Source of the DNA: an uncultured bacterium
Lineage (GTDB): Bacteria > Cyanobacteriota > Vampirovibrionia > Gastranaerophilales > Gastranaerophilaceae
NCBI GenBank assembly: GCA_902797985.1
Contig: CADBUZ010000014.1
Span: 1 to 39,495, forward strand
Length of the DNA stretch: 39,495 nucleotides
Direction: 5' to 3'
The position numbers and the translations under genes are program-made. Below the pieces are notes generated by a model, which was not told the DNA's origin, searched no databases, and was given only the letters and a program-made list of their open reading frames with translations. Of this stretch, positions 16,201 through 24,748 are shown piece by piece. The stretch's first letter is position 1; every line of letters begins with the position of its first letter.

Positions 16201-16228
16201 AATTTTATTAAGATTTATTAATAAAATT
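16201..16228. repeat. Perfect AT-only inverted repeat
   Basis: AATTTTATTA and TAATAAAATT make a 10-bp stem with an 8-nt loop. It lies between the divergent rlmN and duplicated-protein genes. It could be an operator or cruciform. As an RNA it would be weak. Confidence 0.4.
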
Positions 16229-16305
16229 TTATTTGTGGGCAATTAATTCCGCAAAAAAAACTTTATGTATTTGTATTACTTGGAAATTAAGTGAGGAAAA
16301 AAATT

Positions 16306-16785
16306 ATGAGTGGAACATCTTTTGGGGATTCTAATCCCTTACTAATTCCTGCCAATCTGGCAGTTGGAGTCAGTCATGCAGCGATAAAAACATTAACAGA
16401 AGGCGATGGCATAGAAAAAGCGGCATTAACATCGTTAGTGCCGGGGTACGTTTTGTACGATATTTTTACAAATGGTTCTGATAGCTTAGTCGGAAGATTG
16501 GGTACAAATTTGTATAATAATACGCCGATTTCCATTATGACGTCTGAGGATGGTAAAATTGATTCGCATCCATTGTTAACTGTATCAAATCCTGTGGTTG
16601 GAGTTGGTCATGCAGCGATAAAAACATTGGTCGATGGTGATGGTATGGAAAAGGCTGCATTAACGTCATTAATACCGGGGTACGCTTTGTATGATATTTG
16701 TAAGAATGGCTCAGATAGCTTAGTCGGACGACTGGGGAATAATATTTTAAATAACACCCCGTTAGGTAGTATATTTTCATCTTAA
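16306..16785 (+). CDS. Unknown protein made of two tandem 78-residue repeats
   Basis: This 159-residue protein is two copies of one unit. Unit 1 (residues 11-88) and unit 2 (89-159) share NPxVGVxHAAIKTL, GDGxEKAALTSLxPGYxLYDI and NGSDSLVGRLGxNxxNNTP. There is no signal peptide, and the moderately hydrophobic stretches are too short for clear membrane spans. I recognise no family. The ATG at 16306 is supported by GAGGA 8 nt upstream; an in-frame GTG at 16291 overlaps that site and is less likely. It is monocistronic, with a strong shared terminator. Conserved Gly, Ser and His-Ala-Ala positions suggest each unit is a small folded module, perhaps self-assembling. Confidence 0.75.
   Translation: MSGTSFGDSNPLLIPANLAVGVSHAAIKTLTEGDGIEKAALTSLVPGYVLYDIFTNGSDSLVGRLGTNLYNNTPISIMTSEDGKIDSHPLLTVSNPVVGVGHAAIKTLVDGDGMEKAALTSLIPGYALYDICKNGSDSLVGRLGNNILNNTPLGSIFSS
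16336..16785. repeat. Tandem 234-bp coding duplication
   Basis: Units start at 16336 and 16570. Blocks such as CATGCAGCGATAAAAACATT and CCGGGGTACG are identical at both positions, so the duplication is visible at the DNA level, not only in protein. Third-position differences are spread along the units, which indicates a moderately old event. Confidence 0.8.
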
Positions 16786-16795
16786 CTAAAATAAT

Positions 16796-16834
16796 AAAGA
16801 GGTTGTCAATTATTGAACAACCTCTTTGTTTTAA
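16796..16834. terminator. Bidirectional intrinsic terminator
   Basis: AAAGAGGTTGT (16796-16806) and ACAACCTCTTT (16817-16827) form an 11-bp stem with a 10-nt loop. T-rich sequence follows on the plus strand and, less purely, on the minus strand, so it can serve both the duplicated-protein gene and gyrA. Confidence 0.85.
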
Positions 16835-16846
16835 AAATAACTATTT

Positions 16847-19411
16847 TTATTCTTCTGTTGTTTCAGGTTCAACAGTTAATTCTATTTTGCCTTGTTCTGC
16901 AGTTGAATCAGATTCAGAAGTTTCCTCTGCCGCATCATCACCTTCATGACCTTTGGCAGGATTAACAATTTTTTCTACTGATACAACAGAATCGTTATCA
17001 ACAAGATTTTGAGCTCTTACACCTGTTGCAGGTCTGCCTTGTTGAGAAATTGAATTAGCTTTGATACGTGTAACAATACCGTTAGCTGTTACCATCATAA
17101 CTTCATCATCTTCTTCAACAATTGTCAGAGCAACCAATCTTGATTGAGCAGATTTGAATTTAGCCGCAATCAAACCGATTCCGCCTCTGTTTTGACTTCT
17201 AAATTCAGATAATTTTGTACGTTTTCCAAACCCGTCAGAAGTTACAACAAGTAAATCAGCATCATAGTTAGAAGGAACAATGTCACAGCCTATAAGCTTA
17301 TCACCTGTTCTTAACTTCATTGCAGTAACACCTCTTGCGCTTCTTCCTAAAGGTCTGAGATCAGAAATAGGGAATCTAATAGCCATACCGCAAGATGTAC
17401 CAATAATAATTTCATCATTTGGCTGTGCAAGTTTAACCCAATTTAATTTGTCACCTTCTGTTAATGAAATTGCGATTATACCTGTTCTTCTGATATTAGT
17501 AAAGTTTTCTAATTCAATTCTCTTAATAGAACCGTTTTGAGTTAACATAATAAGATTTGTATTAGGATCAAAATTACTAATAGGAACAACGGCAGTAATA
17601 GATTCGTCTTGTCCAATCGGTAATACATTAACAATTGGTAACCCTTTAGCCTGACGACCACCTTCAGGGAAATCATAAACATTTAAGCTGTATACAACAC
17701 CCTTAGAAGAGAAGAACAATACTTTATCGTGCATCATAGCAGTAAAGAAGTGTTCAATATCATCATCCTCTTTAGTTTTCATACCACTTTTACCTCTGGT
17801 TGCACGATTTTGTCGTTCAAAAGTGTCTAAACTTATACGTTTTAGATATCCTTGACGAGTAATAAATACAGCCATAGGTGTATTTGGTGTTAAATCTTCT
17901 ATAGTGACTTCACCTTGTTCAGGAAGAATTTGTGTTTTTCTGTCATCACCATATTTTTCTTTATCTTCAAGAAGTTCTGTTTTAATAATATTAAGAACTT
18001 TTTGTCTGTCCGCAAGAATAGCTTCGTATTCTGCAATTTTCTTTTGTAAATCTTCGTATTCGTTTTTAATTTTGTCTTGTTCCAAACCGGTCAATCTTCT
18101 TAATTGCATTTCTAAGATTGCATTAGCTTGATCAATATCAAGACCGAATTTAGTCATCAAACCAACTCTGGCATCTTCAGTTGTTTTAGATTTTTTAATA
18201 AGTTCAATAACTTCATCTAAAGAGCCAAGCGCAATCAATAAACCTGCTAAGATATGCGCACGCATTTTAGCTTTTTTGAGATAATAAATTGTTCTGCGAG
18301 TAACAATTTCAACTCTATGTTCTACAAAGGCACTCAACACTTCATATAGGTTTAACAATCGAGGTTGTTGACCGCAAAGTGTAACCATGTTCACACCAAA
18401 CGTAGTTGAAAGTTGGGTGTATTTGAACAAGTTATTCTTAACAACATCAGGATTAGCATCACGTTTAAGTTCAATAACTATTCTCATACCTGAACGGTCA
18501 GATTCATCTCTCAAGTCAGAGATACCATTAATTTTTTGTTCTTTAACCAAATCAGCAATTTTTTCAATAAGCTGAGCTTTGTTAACTTGATAAGGTATTT
18601 CAGTAACAACAATAGCTGTTCTTGATTGACGTCCTCCGCCACCTGCAATTTCTTCAATTGTAGCAACAGAAGACATTTTGATAGAACCACGACCGGTTTC
18701 GTAAGCTTGTTTAATATCTCCTAAACCAATAATTGTACCTGCTGTAGGGAAGTCAGGGCCTTTAATATGCTCCATAAGTCCTTCAACAGTAATGTTCGGA
18801 TTGTCAATTAATGCAATTGTACCGTCAACAACTTCACATAAGTTATGTGGAGGAATGTTTGTTGCCATACCAACTGCAATACCTGAAACACCGTTTAATA
18901 ATAACATAGGGAGTCTAACAGGAAGAACGGATGGTTCTTGCAAAGAACCGTCAAAGTTAGGAGTGAAATCAACTGTTTCGCAATCAATATCAGCAAGCAT
19001 TGATTGGGTAATCTTATGCATACGAGCTTCTGTATAACGCATAGCTGCAGCGCCGTCACCGTCAACAGAACCAAAGTTTCCGTGTCCGTCAACTGTAAGA
19101 TATCTTGTGTTGAAGTCTTGTGCCATACGAACAAGTGCATCGTATACAGAGCTATCACCGTGAGGGTGATATTTACCTAAAACTTCACCAACTATACGAG
19201 CACATTTCTTGAACGGTTTGTCAGGTGTCATACCAAGTTCGTTCATTGCGAATAAAATTCTTCTGTGAACAGGTTTTAAACCGTCACGAACATCCGGTAA
19301 TGCACGCCCCACAATAACCGACATTGCATAGTCGATATAGCATCTTTTCATTTCTTCTCTTATATTTACAGGAACGATTTTCCCGTCTTCAAACATGTTT
19401 TGTTGAGTCAA
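16847..19411 (-). CDS. gyrA: DNA gyrase subunit A
   Basis: This 854-residue type IIA topoisomerase subunit breaks and rejoins DNA. The N-terminal core has YAMSVIVGRALPDVRDGLKPVHRR-type sequence and the catalytic Tyr126 in AAMRYTEARM. The quinolone region YHPHGDSSVYDALVRMAQ keeps Ser87 and Asp91 (E. coli Ser83 and Asp87), the sensitive state. The C-terminal beta-pinwheel follows, with an acidic tail of about 35 residues (EGDDAAEETSESDS...). The GyrA box reads QNRATRGKSG, which departs from the usual QRRGGKG type. The start is TTG, supported by AAGGAG 7 nt upstream; an ATG five codons later has no site. gyrB is not adjacent. Confidence 0.96.
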   Translation of the reverse strand: MTQQNMFEDGKIVPVNIREEMKRCYIDYAMSVIVGRALPDVRDGLKPVHRRILFAMNELGMTPDKPFKKCARIVGEVLGKYHPHGDSSVYDALVRMAQDFNTRYLTVDGHGNFGSVDGDGAAAMRYTEARMHKITQSMLADIDCETVDFTPNFDGSLQEPSVLPVRLPMLLLNGVSGIAVGMATNIPPHNLCEVVDGTIALIDNPNITVEGLMEHIKGPDFPTAGTIIGLGDIKQAYETGRGSIKMSSVATIEEIAGGGGRQSRTAIVVTEIPYQVNKAQLIEKIADLVKEQKINGISDLRDESDRSGMRIVIELKRDANPDVVKNNLFKYTQLSTTFGVNMVTLCGQQPRLLNLYEVLSAFVEHRVEIVTRRTIYYLKKAKMRAHILAGLLIALGSLDEVIELIKKSKTTEDARVGLMTKFGLDIDQANAILEMQLRRLTGLEQDKIKNEYEDLQKKIAEYEAILADRQKVLNIIKTELLEDKEKYGDDRKTQILPEQGEVTIEDLTPNTPMAVFITRQGYLKRISLDTFERQNRATRGKSGMKTKEDDDIEHFFTAMMHDKVLFFSSKGVVYSLNVYDFPEGGRQAKGLPIVNVLPIGQDESITAVVPISNFDPNTNLIMLTQNGSIKRIELENFTNIRRTGIIAISLTEGDKLNWVKLAQPNDEIIIGTSCGMAIRFPISDLRPLGRSARGVTAMKLRTGDKLIGCDIVPSNYDADLLVVTSDGFGKRTKLSEFRSQNRGGIGLIAAKFKSAQSRLVALTIVEEDDEVMMVTANGIVTRIKANSISQQGRPATGVRAQNLVDNDSVVSVEKIVNPAKGHEGDDAAEETSESDSTAEQGKIELTVEPETTEE

Positions 19412-19561
19412 AATCCTTCTCCTTTTCCCCTATCTTTCTACCATGATACCATAAACACAGGGCATGTAAAGATATTTCAAAAAGTTAAAATTTTTTTAAT
19501 AAATAAATTTCTTGTTATTTTAGTATATTTAACAAAAACTTTATTTATCTAAATAATCTGC

Positions 19562-19567
19562 TATAAT
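19562..19567 (+). promoter_or_regulatory. -10 box (TATAAT) for the leaderless GH57 gene
   Basis: TATAAT is followed by GATTTT and the ATG at 19574. The predicted transcript start is the A of the ATG, and no Shine-Dalgarno exists. Confidence 0.6.
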
Positions 19568-19573
19568 GATTTT

Positions 19574-21802
19574 ATGGAAAATATATCCGGAAAAAATTTG
19601 TCCGTTGCGTTTTATTGGCATATGCACCAACCCGTATATGAATTAGATGGTGTTTTTCTTATGCCATGGGCAAGGCTGCATGCTGTTAAAGACTATTTGG
19701 ATATGGTACAGATATTGGATAAATATCCAAAATTAAAATTAAATATAAACATTGTTCCTGCACTTTTAGATGCGCTTATTCAATATACAGAAGAAGGATT
19801 TACTGATATTCATTCAACTTTGACTATCTCTGATGTTGAAAAGCTTACGGAAAGTGATAAAGAATATATTATAAATAATTTCTTTAATTCTAAATATGAA
19901 ACAATGGTTTATCAATATCCGACATATAGAAAATTGTTTAAAAAACGTTTTTCAACAAATTCAATTACAACAGATGATTTTACAACACAAGAATATTCTG
20001 ATTTAATGGCGCTTTTTAATCTCTCTTGGATTGATCCTACCCATTATGAGAAATATCCTGATGTAGAAAGATTGGCTAAAAAAGGGCATAATTATACCTT
20101 AAAAGACAGAATTAAAATAATAGAAATTCATAAAGAAATCGCAAAAGAAATTATTCCAACATACAAAAAATACATAAAGGAAGGAAGAATAGAGTTAACA
20201 ACCAGCCCTTATTATCACCCAATTATGCCGATTTTGTGTGATTATGAAACATCAGCAAAAAATTTGCACACACATGAAAATCTTCCTATGAATTTAAATT
20301 TGGAAGAAGATGCTCATTATCAAGTTAAATCAGCACTCGATAGAATTGAAGAAGTTTTTGGTGTTCGTCCTAAAGGAATGTGGGCTTCTGAATATTGCCT
20401 TACCGATAAAGTTTTAAACTTATTTGCTCAAGAAGGCGTTAAGTGGACTATTTCTGATGAAACCATTCTTTCAAAAAGTATTAATTTTGAGTTCATAAGA
20501 GATTTTAAAGGAAACCTTGAAGATCCTTATTATTTGCTCAAAACGTATAAATACAGTTCGCCTAACAATGAAAATATTGATATAATTTTTAGAGATTCTC
20601 ATATCCCTAATTTGATAAATTTCGAATATTGTAATATCGATACCTATACTGCATCTAATGATTTATATAACAAAATAAAATCAATACAGAATAAACTTTT
20701 GGTATCACCGGATAATACTCATCTTTTGACAATTGCGCTAGATGGTGAAAATTGTTGGGAAAATTATCCTAATGACGGTAATGATTTCTTAAATTCACTA
20801 TATTCAAAAATTACACAGGATAATTCAATAGAAACGGTTTTAATAAGTGAATTTATTTCAAGAGAAAGAGCTAAAAAAACATTAAACAAAATTAAATCAG
20901 GTTCGTGGATTAATCAAAGTTTTAGTTATTGGATTGGTGATCCTGTAAAAAATCTTGCTTGGCAACTTTTAAATAATGTGAGAAATGACATTCAAAAAAT
21001 TATTAAAGATAGACCATATGATGATAATATTCCAAAATCATTAAGAGAATTGCGTATTGCTGAAGGTAGTGACTGGTTCTGGTGGTATGGAGAACCAAAC
21101 AATTCAGGTCAAGATAACGTTTTTGATTTCCTATTTAGAGAACACCTCAAAAATGCATATAAATTTTTAGGTGAAAATTATCCTGAATATTTAGATGTTT
21201 CTATCATTGACACTGCTTATGAAAATTCAGGTGTTAGTATTTTAGATTTACCAAACGATTCTAATTGGCTTTTCTCTGATAGTATTGATTTGGTTGATGG
21301 TCCTGTTTTTCAAGAAAGTAAAATTTTCGACAATATTAACTATGGTTTTGATAATGATAATTTGTATTTCAAATTAGAATTAAATCCTAATTTTAAAGAA
21401 CAAGATGAGAAAAAACCAAAAGTACCCCAATTTTATATATATACAAAAAATAATACTACTAAACAAACTTGTTCAAGTATAAGAGTTTCTAATAGAACAG
21501 AAATTGTTTTTCCGTTATTAAAAACAAAATATCATAATGAACTTTTAATAACTTTAATAAATAATAATATTTATCCGTCATTTTTATCAAAAGCAATGGC
21601 AGATAATCTTTGGACGCTTATTGATGCTCCTCAATTTAATATAGATTATAATGATAAAATTGATATTTGTATCCCTTTTGAGAACTTAGATGTTGCCCCA
21701 GGGGAAGAATTGGAATTTTTCTTTGTAATAGCTAATTTAGGTTTAAGATACACCTTTATGCCAAAAGACACTCCTCTTATTGTTAAACGCCCATATAATT
21801 AG
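19574..21802 (+). CDS. GH57-family glycoside hydrolase (alpha-glucan active)
   Basis: This 742-residue protein has a GH57 catalytic domain. Motifs are AFYWHMHQPVYE near the start, MWASEYCLTDKV with the nucleophile Glu near 273, and IALDGENCWENYPNDG with the acid/base Asp near 390. GSWINQSFSYWIGDP and GSDWFWWYGEP follow. The last 190 residues (from about SDSIDLVDGPVFQE) form a beta-rich accessory domain resembling the C-terminal domain of glucodextranase-type enzymes. GH57 members act as amylases, pullulanases or glucanotransferases on starch and glycogen. No signal peptide is present, so intracellular glycogen or maltodextrin is the likely substrate. The gene is transcribed alone from a leaderless promoter. 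Confidence 0.92.
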   Translation: MENISGKNLSVAFYWHMHQPVYELDGVFLMPWARLHAVKDYLDMVQILDKYPKLKLNINIVPALLDALIQYTEEGFTDIHSTLTISDVEKLTESDKEYIINNFFNSKYETMVYQYPTYRKLFKKRFSTNSITTDDFTTQEYSDLMALFNLSWIDPTHYEKYPDVERLAKKGHNYTLKDRIKIIEIHKEIAKEIIPTYKKYIKEGRIELTTSPYYHPIMPILCDYETSAKNLHTHENLPMNLNLEEDAHYQVKSALDRIEEVFGVRPKGMWASEYCLTDKVLNLFAQEGVKWTISDETILSKSINFEFIRDFKGNLEDPYYLLKTYKYSSPNNENIDIIFRDSHIPNLINFEYCNIDTYTASNDLYNKIKSIQNKLLVSPDNTHLLTIALDGENCWENYPNDGNDFLNSLYSKITQDNSIETVLISEFISRERAKKTLNKIKSGSWINQSFSYWIGDPVKNLAWQLLNNVRNDIQKIIKDRPYDDNIPKSLRELRIAEGSDWFWWYGEPNNSGQDNVFDFLFREHLKNAYKFLGENYPEYLDVSIIDTAYENSGVSILDLPNDSNWLFSDSIDLVDGPVFQESKIFDNINYGFDNDNLYFKLELNPNFKEQDEKKPKVPQFYIYTKNNTTKQTCSSIRVSNRTEIVFPLLKTKYHNELLITLINNNIYPSFLSKAMADNLWTLIDAPQFNIDYNDKIDICIPFENLDVAPGEELEFFFVIANLGLRYTFMPKDTPLIVKRPYN

Positions 21803-21824
21803 ATTTAATTAATAAATTGTATTA

Positions 21825-23417
21825 TTATGAGAATAAGTTATTAATTTTATCGACGATATCTTGAGGGTCAATTTCGTTAGTTACTTTATTGATGTCTTGT
21901 GCAATTTGATATAATTTAGCTGCTTCTATCTTATCTCCAACAATTGTAATAGCACGGGCAAGATTAAAATGAGCAAGTGCATAGTTAGGGTTGCATTCAG
22001 CAGATTTTTTAAACAATTCAATCGCTTTTTGTACTCTGCCTAAATCATCAAGATAAATAACACCTAAATTATTGTAAGCAATGTCATAAGTTTCATCATA
22101 TTTTATAGCCAATTCATATTCTTTTATTGCTTCATTTGTGTTTCCTTTACCCCAGTGCAAAAATGCTAAATTACAGTGTATTTTTGCATTGGTAGGATCA
22201 AGCTCTAATGCCTTTCTATATACGGATAAAGCGTTATCAAAATCTTCTTTATCGTAAAAAGCACTTCCAAGATTAATATAAATATCAATATCTTCCGGAG
22301 TCATAGTGTAAGCATTTTGGTATGCACAAATAGCTGCATCTAAATCGTTTTGATTTTCTTGATATACAAAACCTAAAGTTTGAGCAATAATACTTGTCCA
22401 ACGTTTATTAGGATTTAAAGTAATAGCTGTTTGATATTGAGCAACAGCAAGTTTAAATTCACCTTTTATGTAATACAAATTAGCTAAATTTGAATGAAAA
22501 TCAGGAACAGTAGGCATAATAGAAATAAGTTTTTGATATGTTTCTATAGCTCTATCATAGTCACCTTGTTCTTCATATGCTTGGCTTAAGTGTCTGTATG
22601 CCGGAATATTTAAACTATCTAACCATATTGCCATTTTATATTCAGTAATAGCATCTTCAAAATGTCCCATTGCTAAATATGCATCTCCTAAAAGACAATA
22701 TAATGGTACAAATCCGGGTGCTTTATCTATTGTTTTTATATATAAATCAACAGCAGTATCAAGTCTTCTTATTTGAATATAATAAAATGTCAAAAACAAA
22801 ACCGGCATGAATTGAAGATATGATATCGTTTTCATCACTGAAAGTATTGCTTTTTTATCCAATAAGAAAGTCATAATAGCTAACAGATGTTCAAATTTAG
22901 CTTTACAGCTTTCTTTAAAGTTTTTAAAAGAACTTGCCTGATATAACTTATGTAATAAAAAGTGTGCTCTTGAATTTCTAAAACGTTTATATTTAACAGC
23001 TTGTTTAGCGGCTTGAATAGCTTCAAAGAAATATGCTTTTCTGGTATAGGTTTCTGCTAAAACGTAATAAGCATCCGCGTATTCTTTATTTTGATCAATA
23101 GCCATATTAAGGTAATTAATAGCTTTATCCAAATCACCTTTGTAAAATTGAGCACGACCTATTTTATAATATATCTCAGAAGAATTGATAGCTGTTTCCA
23201 ATGCACATTGGTATTCTGTAATCGCTTCATCAATATACTGACAAGAGTTAAAAATATCTAAATGCCATTCAAGATATAAATCTCCTAATCTCATATGAAG
23301 ATTAGCATTATTTGGCTCTTTTTGCAGGTCAAGCTGACAACGTTCAATTGCCTTTTTTACTTTATCTTGTCTGTTATTTTTTTCATCTGATGATTCATTT
23401 TCTATAATATTATTCAT
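21825..23417 (-). CDS. TPR-repeat protein of a PilZ operon
   Basis: This 530-residue protein has about twelve TPR units in two sets around a more hydrophobic stretch (ILSVMKTISYLQFMPVLFLTF) near residues 190-215, possibly a buried helix or a membrane contact. Units include NLHMRLGDLYLEWH, IYYKIGRAQFYKGDLDKAINYLNMA, LYCLLGDAYLAMGHFEDAITEYKMA and IYINLGSAFYDKEDFDNALSVYRKALELDP. The ATG at 23417 was chosen because AGGA lies 9 nt upstream; an in-frame ATG at 23462 lies inside the PilZ gene. It follows that gene by 16 bp, so both are probably made together and may act in one c-di-GMP-responsive complex. Confidence 0.9.
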   Translation of the reverse strand: MNNIIENESSDEKNNRQDKVKKAIERCQLDLQKEPNNANLHMRLGDLYLEWHLDIFNSCQYIDEAITEYQCALETAINSSEIYYKIGRAQFYKGDLDKAINYLNMAIDQNKEYADAYYVLAETYTRKAYFFEAIQAAKQAVKYKRFRNSRAHFLLHKLYQASSFKNFKESCKAKFEHLLAIMTFLLDKKAILSVMKTISYLQFMPVLFLTFYYIQIRRLDTAVDLYIKTIDKAPGFVPLYCLLGDAYLAMGHFEDAITEYKMAIWLDSLNIPAYRHLSQAYEEQGDYDRAIETYQKLISIMPTVPDFHSNLANLYYIKGEFKLAVAQYQTAITLNPNKRWTSIIAQTLGFVYQENQNDLDAAICAYQNAYTMTPEDIDIYINLGSAFYDKEDFDNALSVYRKALELDPTNAKIHCNLAFLHWGKGNTNEAIKEYELAIKYDETYDIAYNNLGVIYLDDLGRVQKAIELFKKSAECNPNYALAHFNLARAITIVGDKIEAAKLYQIAQDINKVTNEIDPQDIVDKINNLFS

Positions 23418-23433
23418 GCATTTAATTCCTGTC

Positions 23434-24030
23434 TTATTTGGCCAATGACATACAATAGTCAACTAATTTTTGTCTGTCTGCATAGGATATTTCTTCTATT
23501 AACATCCTATGGACACCTTCCGGTAATCCGTTTTTGTCTAAAACTTTACCCGTTAATATTATTTTACCAATAGTATCCGATAAATACAACATTATTTCAA
23601 ATTCTGAATTTACATCTAAAGGAATATCCGAATAAAATTTCAAACCCCGAACGCTAATATCTAATAAATGTGATTCTATATTTCCTTTTAATGGTCTAAA
23701 AATAGTGATTGGGCAATTAGTTTCATATCTCGGATTTTGTCTTGTGTTTTCTACTTTTGCATTGTTTTCATCAAAGGAAATTTCTATCTCTCTATCAGAA
23801 ATTATTTTAACAATTTCTGATGTAAAGATAACAATACCGTTTGGGGTAAAAACTTTTATATCTGCATCATCTCCAACTATTAAATCAGAAAAATCTTCTT
23901 TTTGATTTTGTCCGAGAGATAGGGTTATTTTATCATTGGAAAACTTTTTTATATAACAATCCAAATTTAACTCATCTAAATCTGAATTAGAAAAAAGCTT
24001 TGTTTTTTGTTTTTCACCCAGTAAATTCAT
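23434..24030 (-). CDS. PilZ-domain c-di-GMP receptor (YcgR-like)
   Basis: This 198-residue protein has an N-terminal YcgR/YpfA-like flagellar-brake domain (about 20-90) and a C-terminal PilZ domain (about 95-190). Both c-di-GMP motifs are intact: RxxxR as RQNPR and DxSxxG as DISVRG. Ligand binding is therefore expected. Such proteins act on motility, secretion or polysaccharide synthesis. A FliJ-like gene lies elsewhere in the window (30567), so motility control is possible. The message appears leaderless: TATAAT lies 6 nt before the ATG, with no Shine-Dalgarno. A TPR gene follows 16 bp downstream. Confidence 0.93.
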   Translation of the reverse strand: MNLLGEKQKTKLFSNSDLDELNLDCYIKKFSNDKITLSLGQNQKEDFSDLIVGDDADIKVFTPNGIVIFTSEIVKIISDREIEISFDENNAKVENTRQNPRYETNCPITIFRPLKGNIESHLLDISVRGLKFYSDIPLDVNSEFEIMLYLSDTIGKIILTGKVLDKNGLPEGVHRMLIEEISYADRQKLVDYCMSLAK

Positions 24031-24036
24031 ATTATT

Positions 24037-24042
24037 ATTATA
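24037..24042 (-). promoter_or_regulatory. -10 box (TATAAT) for the leaderless PilZ-TPR operon
   Basis: On the minus strand TATAAT is followed by AATAAT and the ATG at 24030. No Shine-Dalgarno is present. Confidence 0.6.
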
Positions 24043-24090
24043 GTTTGAAAAGAGATAAAAGTAAATTAAAACTCAAAATAATAAATTTAG

Positions 24091-24738
24091 CTATAAATTC
24101 AAAATAGTTTCATATTTATTTAACGTAAAAAATGGAAAATGTGCCGAGTTTTCTAAATATATACATTTTGATTTATTTTCCCAATATTCTTTTTGTCTGC
24201 TCGGAAAAAATATTTTATCATTTTGACTAAGCACAGCAATATCAAAATTCATAGCTAAAGGTTTTTTCATTCCATATTTTTTTAATGATAATAATTCTTC
24301 TCTGCAACTGTCAAAAGTTCTCAAGGATTGGTTTTTATTAAATAATCTAAATTCTTCATCATTATAAACCAGATATTTTCTTCTAAAATCGAGAGCATTT
24401 TCTTTTGTCACACCATTAAAAATGTCCACTATTTCCTGTCTTAGTCCGAAATATTCATCATAAGCTTTAGGGTTGCCGTTAACGGCAATAGTTTTTTTAA
24501 ACAACGGTAATTTATTTTTTAATATGCCTGCTATAAATACTCCGGCTGAAAAAGTTATAAGATAATGATTTTTGTATTTTGAAAAATCAAAATTAAAATC
24601 TAAATTTGTGTAATCATAACAAATTAAAACATCATAATTATCGGAAATCATAAAATCAAATTGATTGGCATCGCATCCCCATCCTGTTAAAAAGGTTATT
24701 AAGTTTTCGCTGTTATTATTTATTAATTTAGTTTCCAT
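24091..24738 (-). CDS. bioG: Pimeloyl-ACP methyl ester esterase, BioG type (DUF452)
   Basis: This 215-residue alpha/beta hydrolase matches the BioG/DUF452 family. It starts near the ATG with LITFLTGWGCDANQFDF and has a nucleophile elbow in LITFSAGVFIAG (Ser). The acid is likely the Asp in LSQNDKIFFPS and the base the His in ENSAHFPFF. BioG removes the methyl cap from pimeloyl-ACP methyl ester at the end of BioC-dependent pimelate synthesis for biotin. No bioC or other biotin gene is nearby. The ATG at 24738 gives the normal family length; an in-frame ATG at 24774 would overlap the upstream gene. It lies 10 bp after that gene and has only a weak AAAGAAAA site, so coupling is likely. Confidence 0.85.
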   Translation of the reverse strand: METKLINNNSENLITFLTGWGCDANQFDFMISDNYDVLICYDYTNLDFNFDFSKYKNHYLITFSAGVFIAGILKNKLPLFKKTIAVNGNPKAYDEYFGLRQEIVDIFNGVTKENALDFRRKYLVYNDEEFRLFNKNQSLRTFDSCREELLSLKKYGMKKPLAMNFDIAVLSQNDKIFFPSRQKEYWENKSKCIYLENSAHFPFFTLNKYETILNL

Positions 24739-24748
24739 AAGTTTTCTT

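Noticed and set aside
16231-16290. PreQ1-like A-rich leader before the duplicated-protein gene
   Set aside because: An A-run is present, but no hairpin and pseudoknot arrangement of a preQ1 riboswitch can be drawn.
16535-16780. 81-residue minus-strand ORF over the duplicated-protein gene
   Set aside because: It is antisense to a well-supported gene whose repeats explain the open frame.
17280-19158. Several 60-90-residue ORFs inside gyrA on both strands
   Set aside because: They are all shadows of gyrA, which is full length and conserved throughout.
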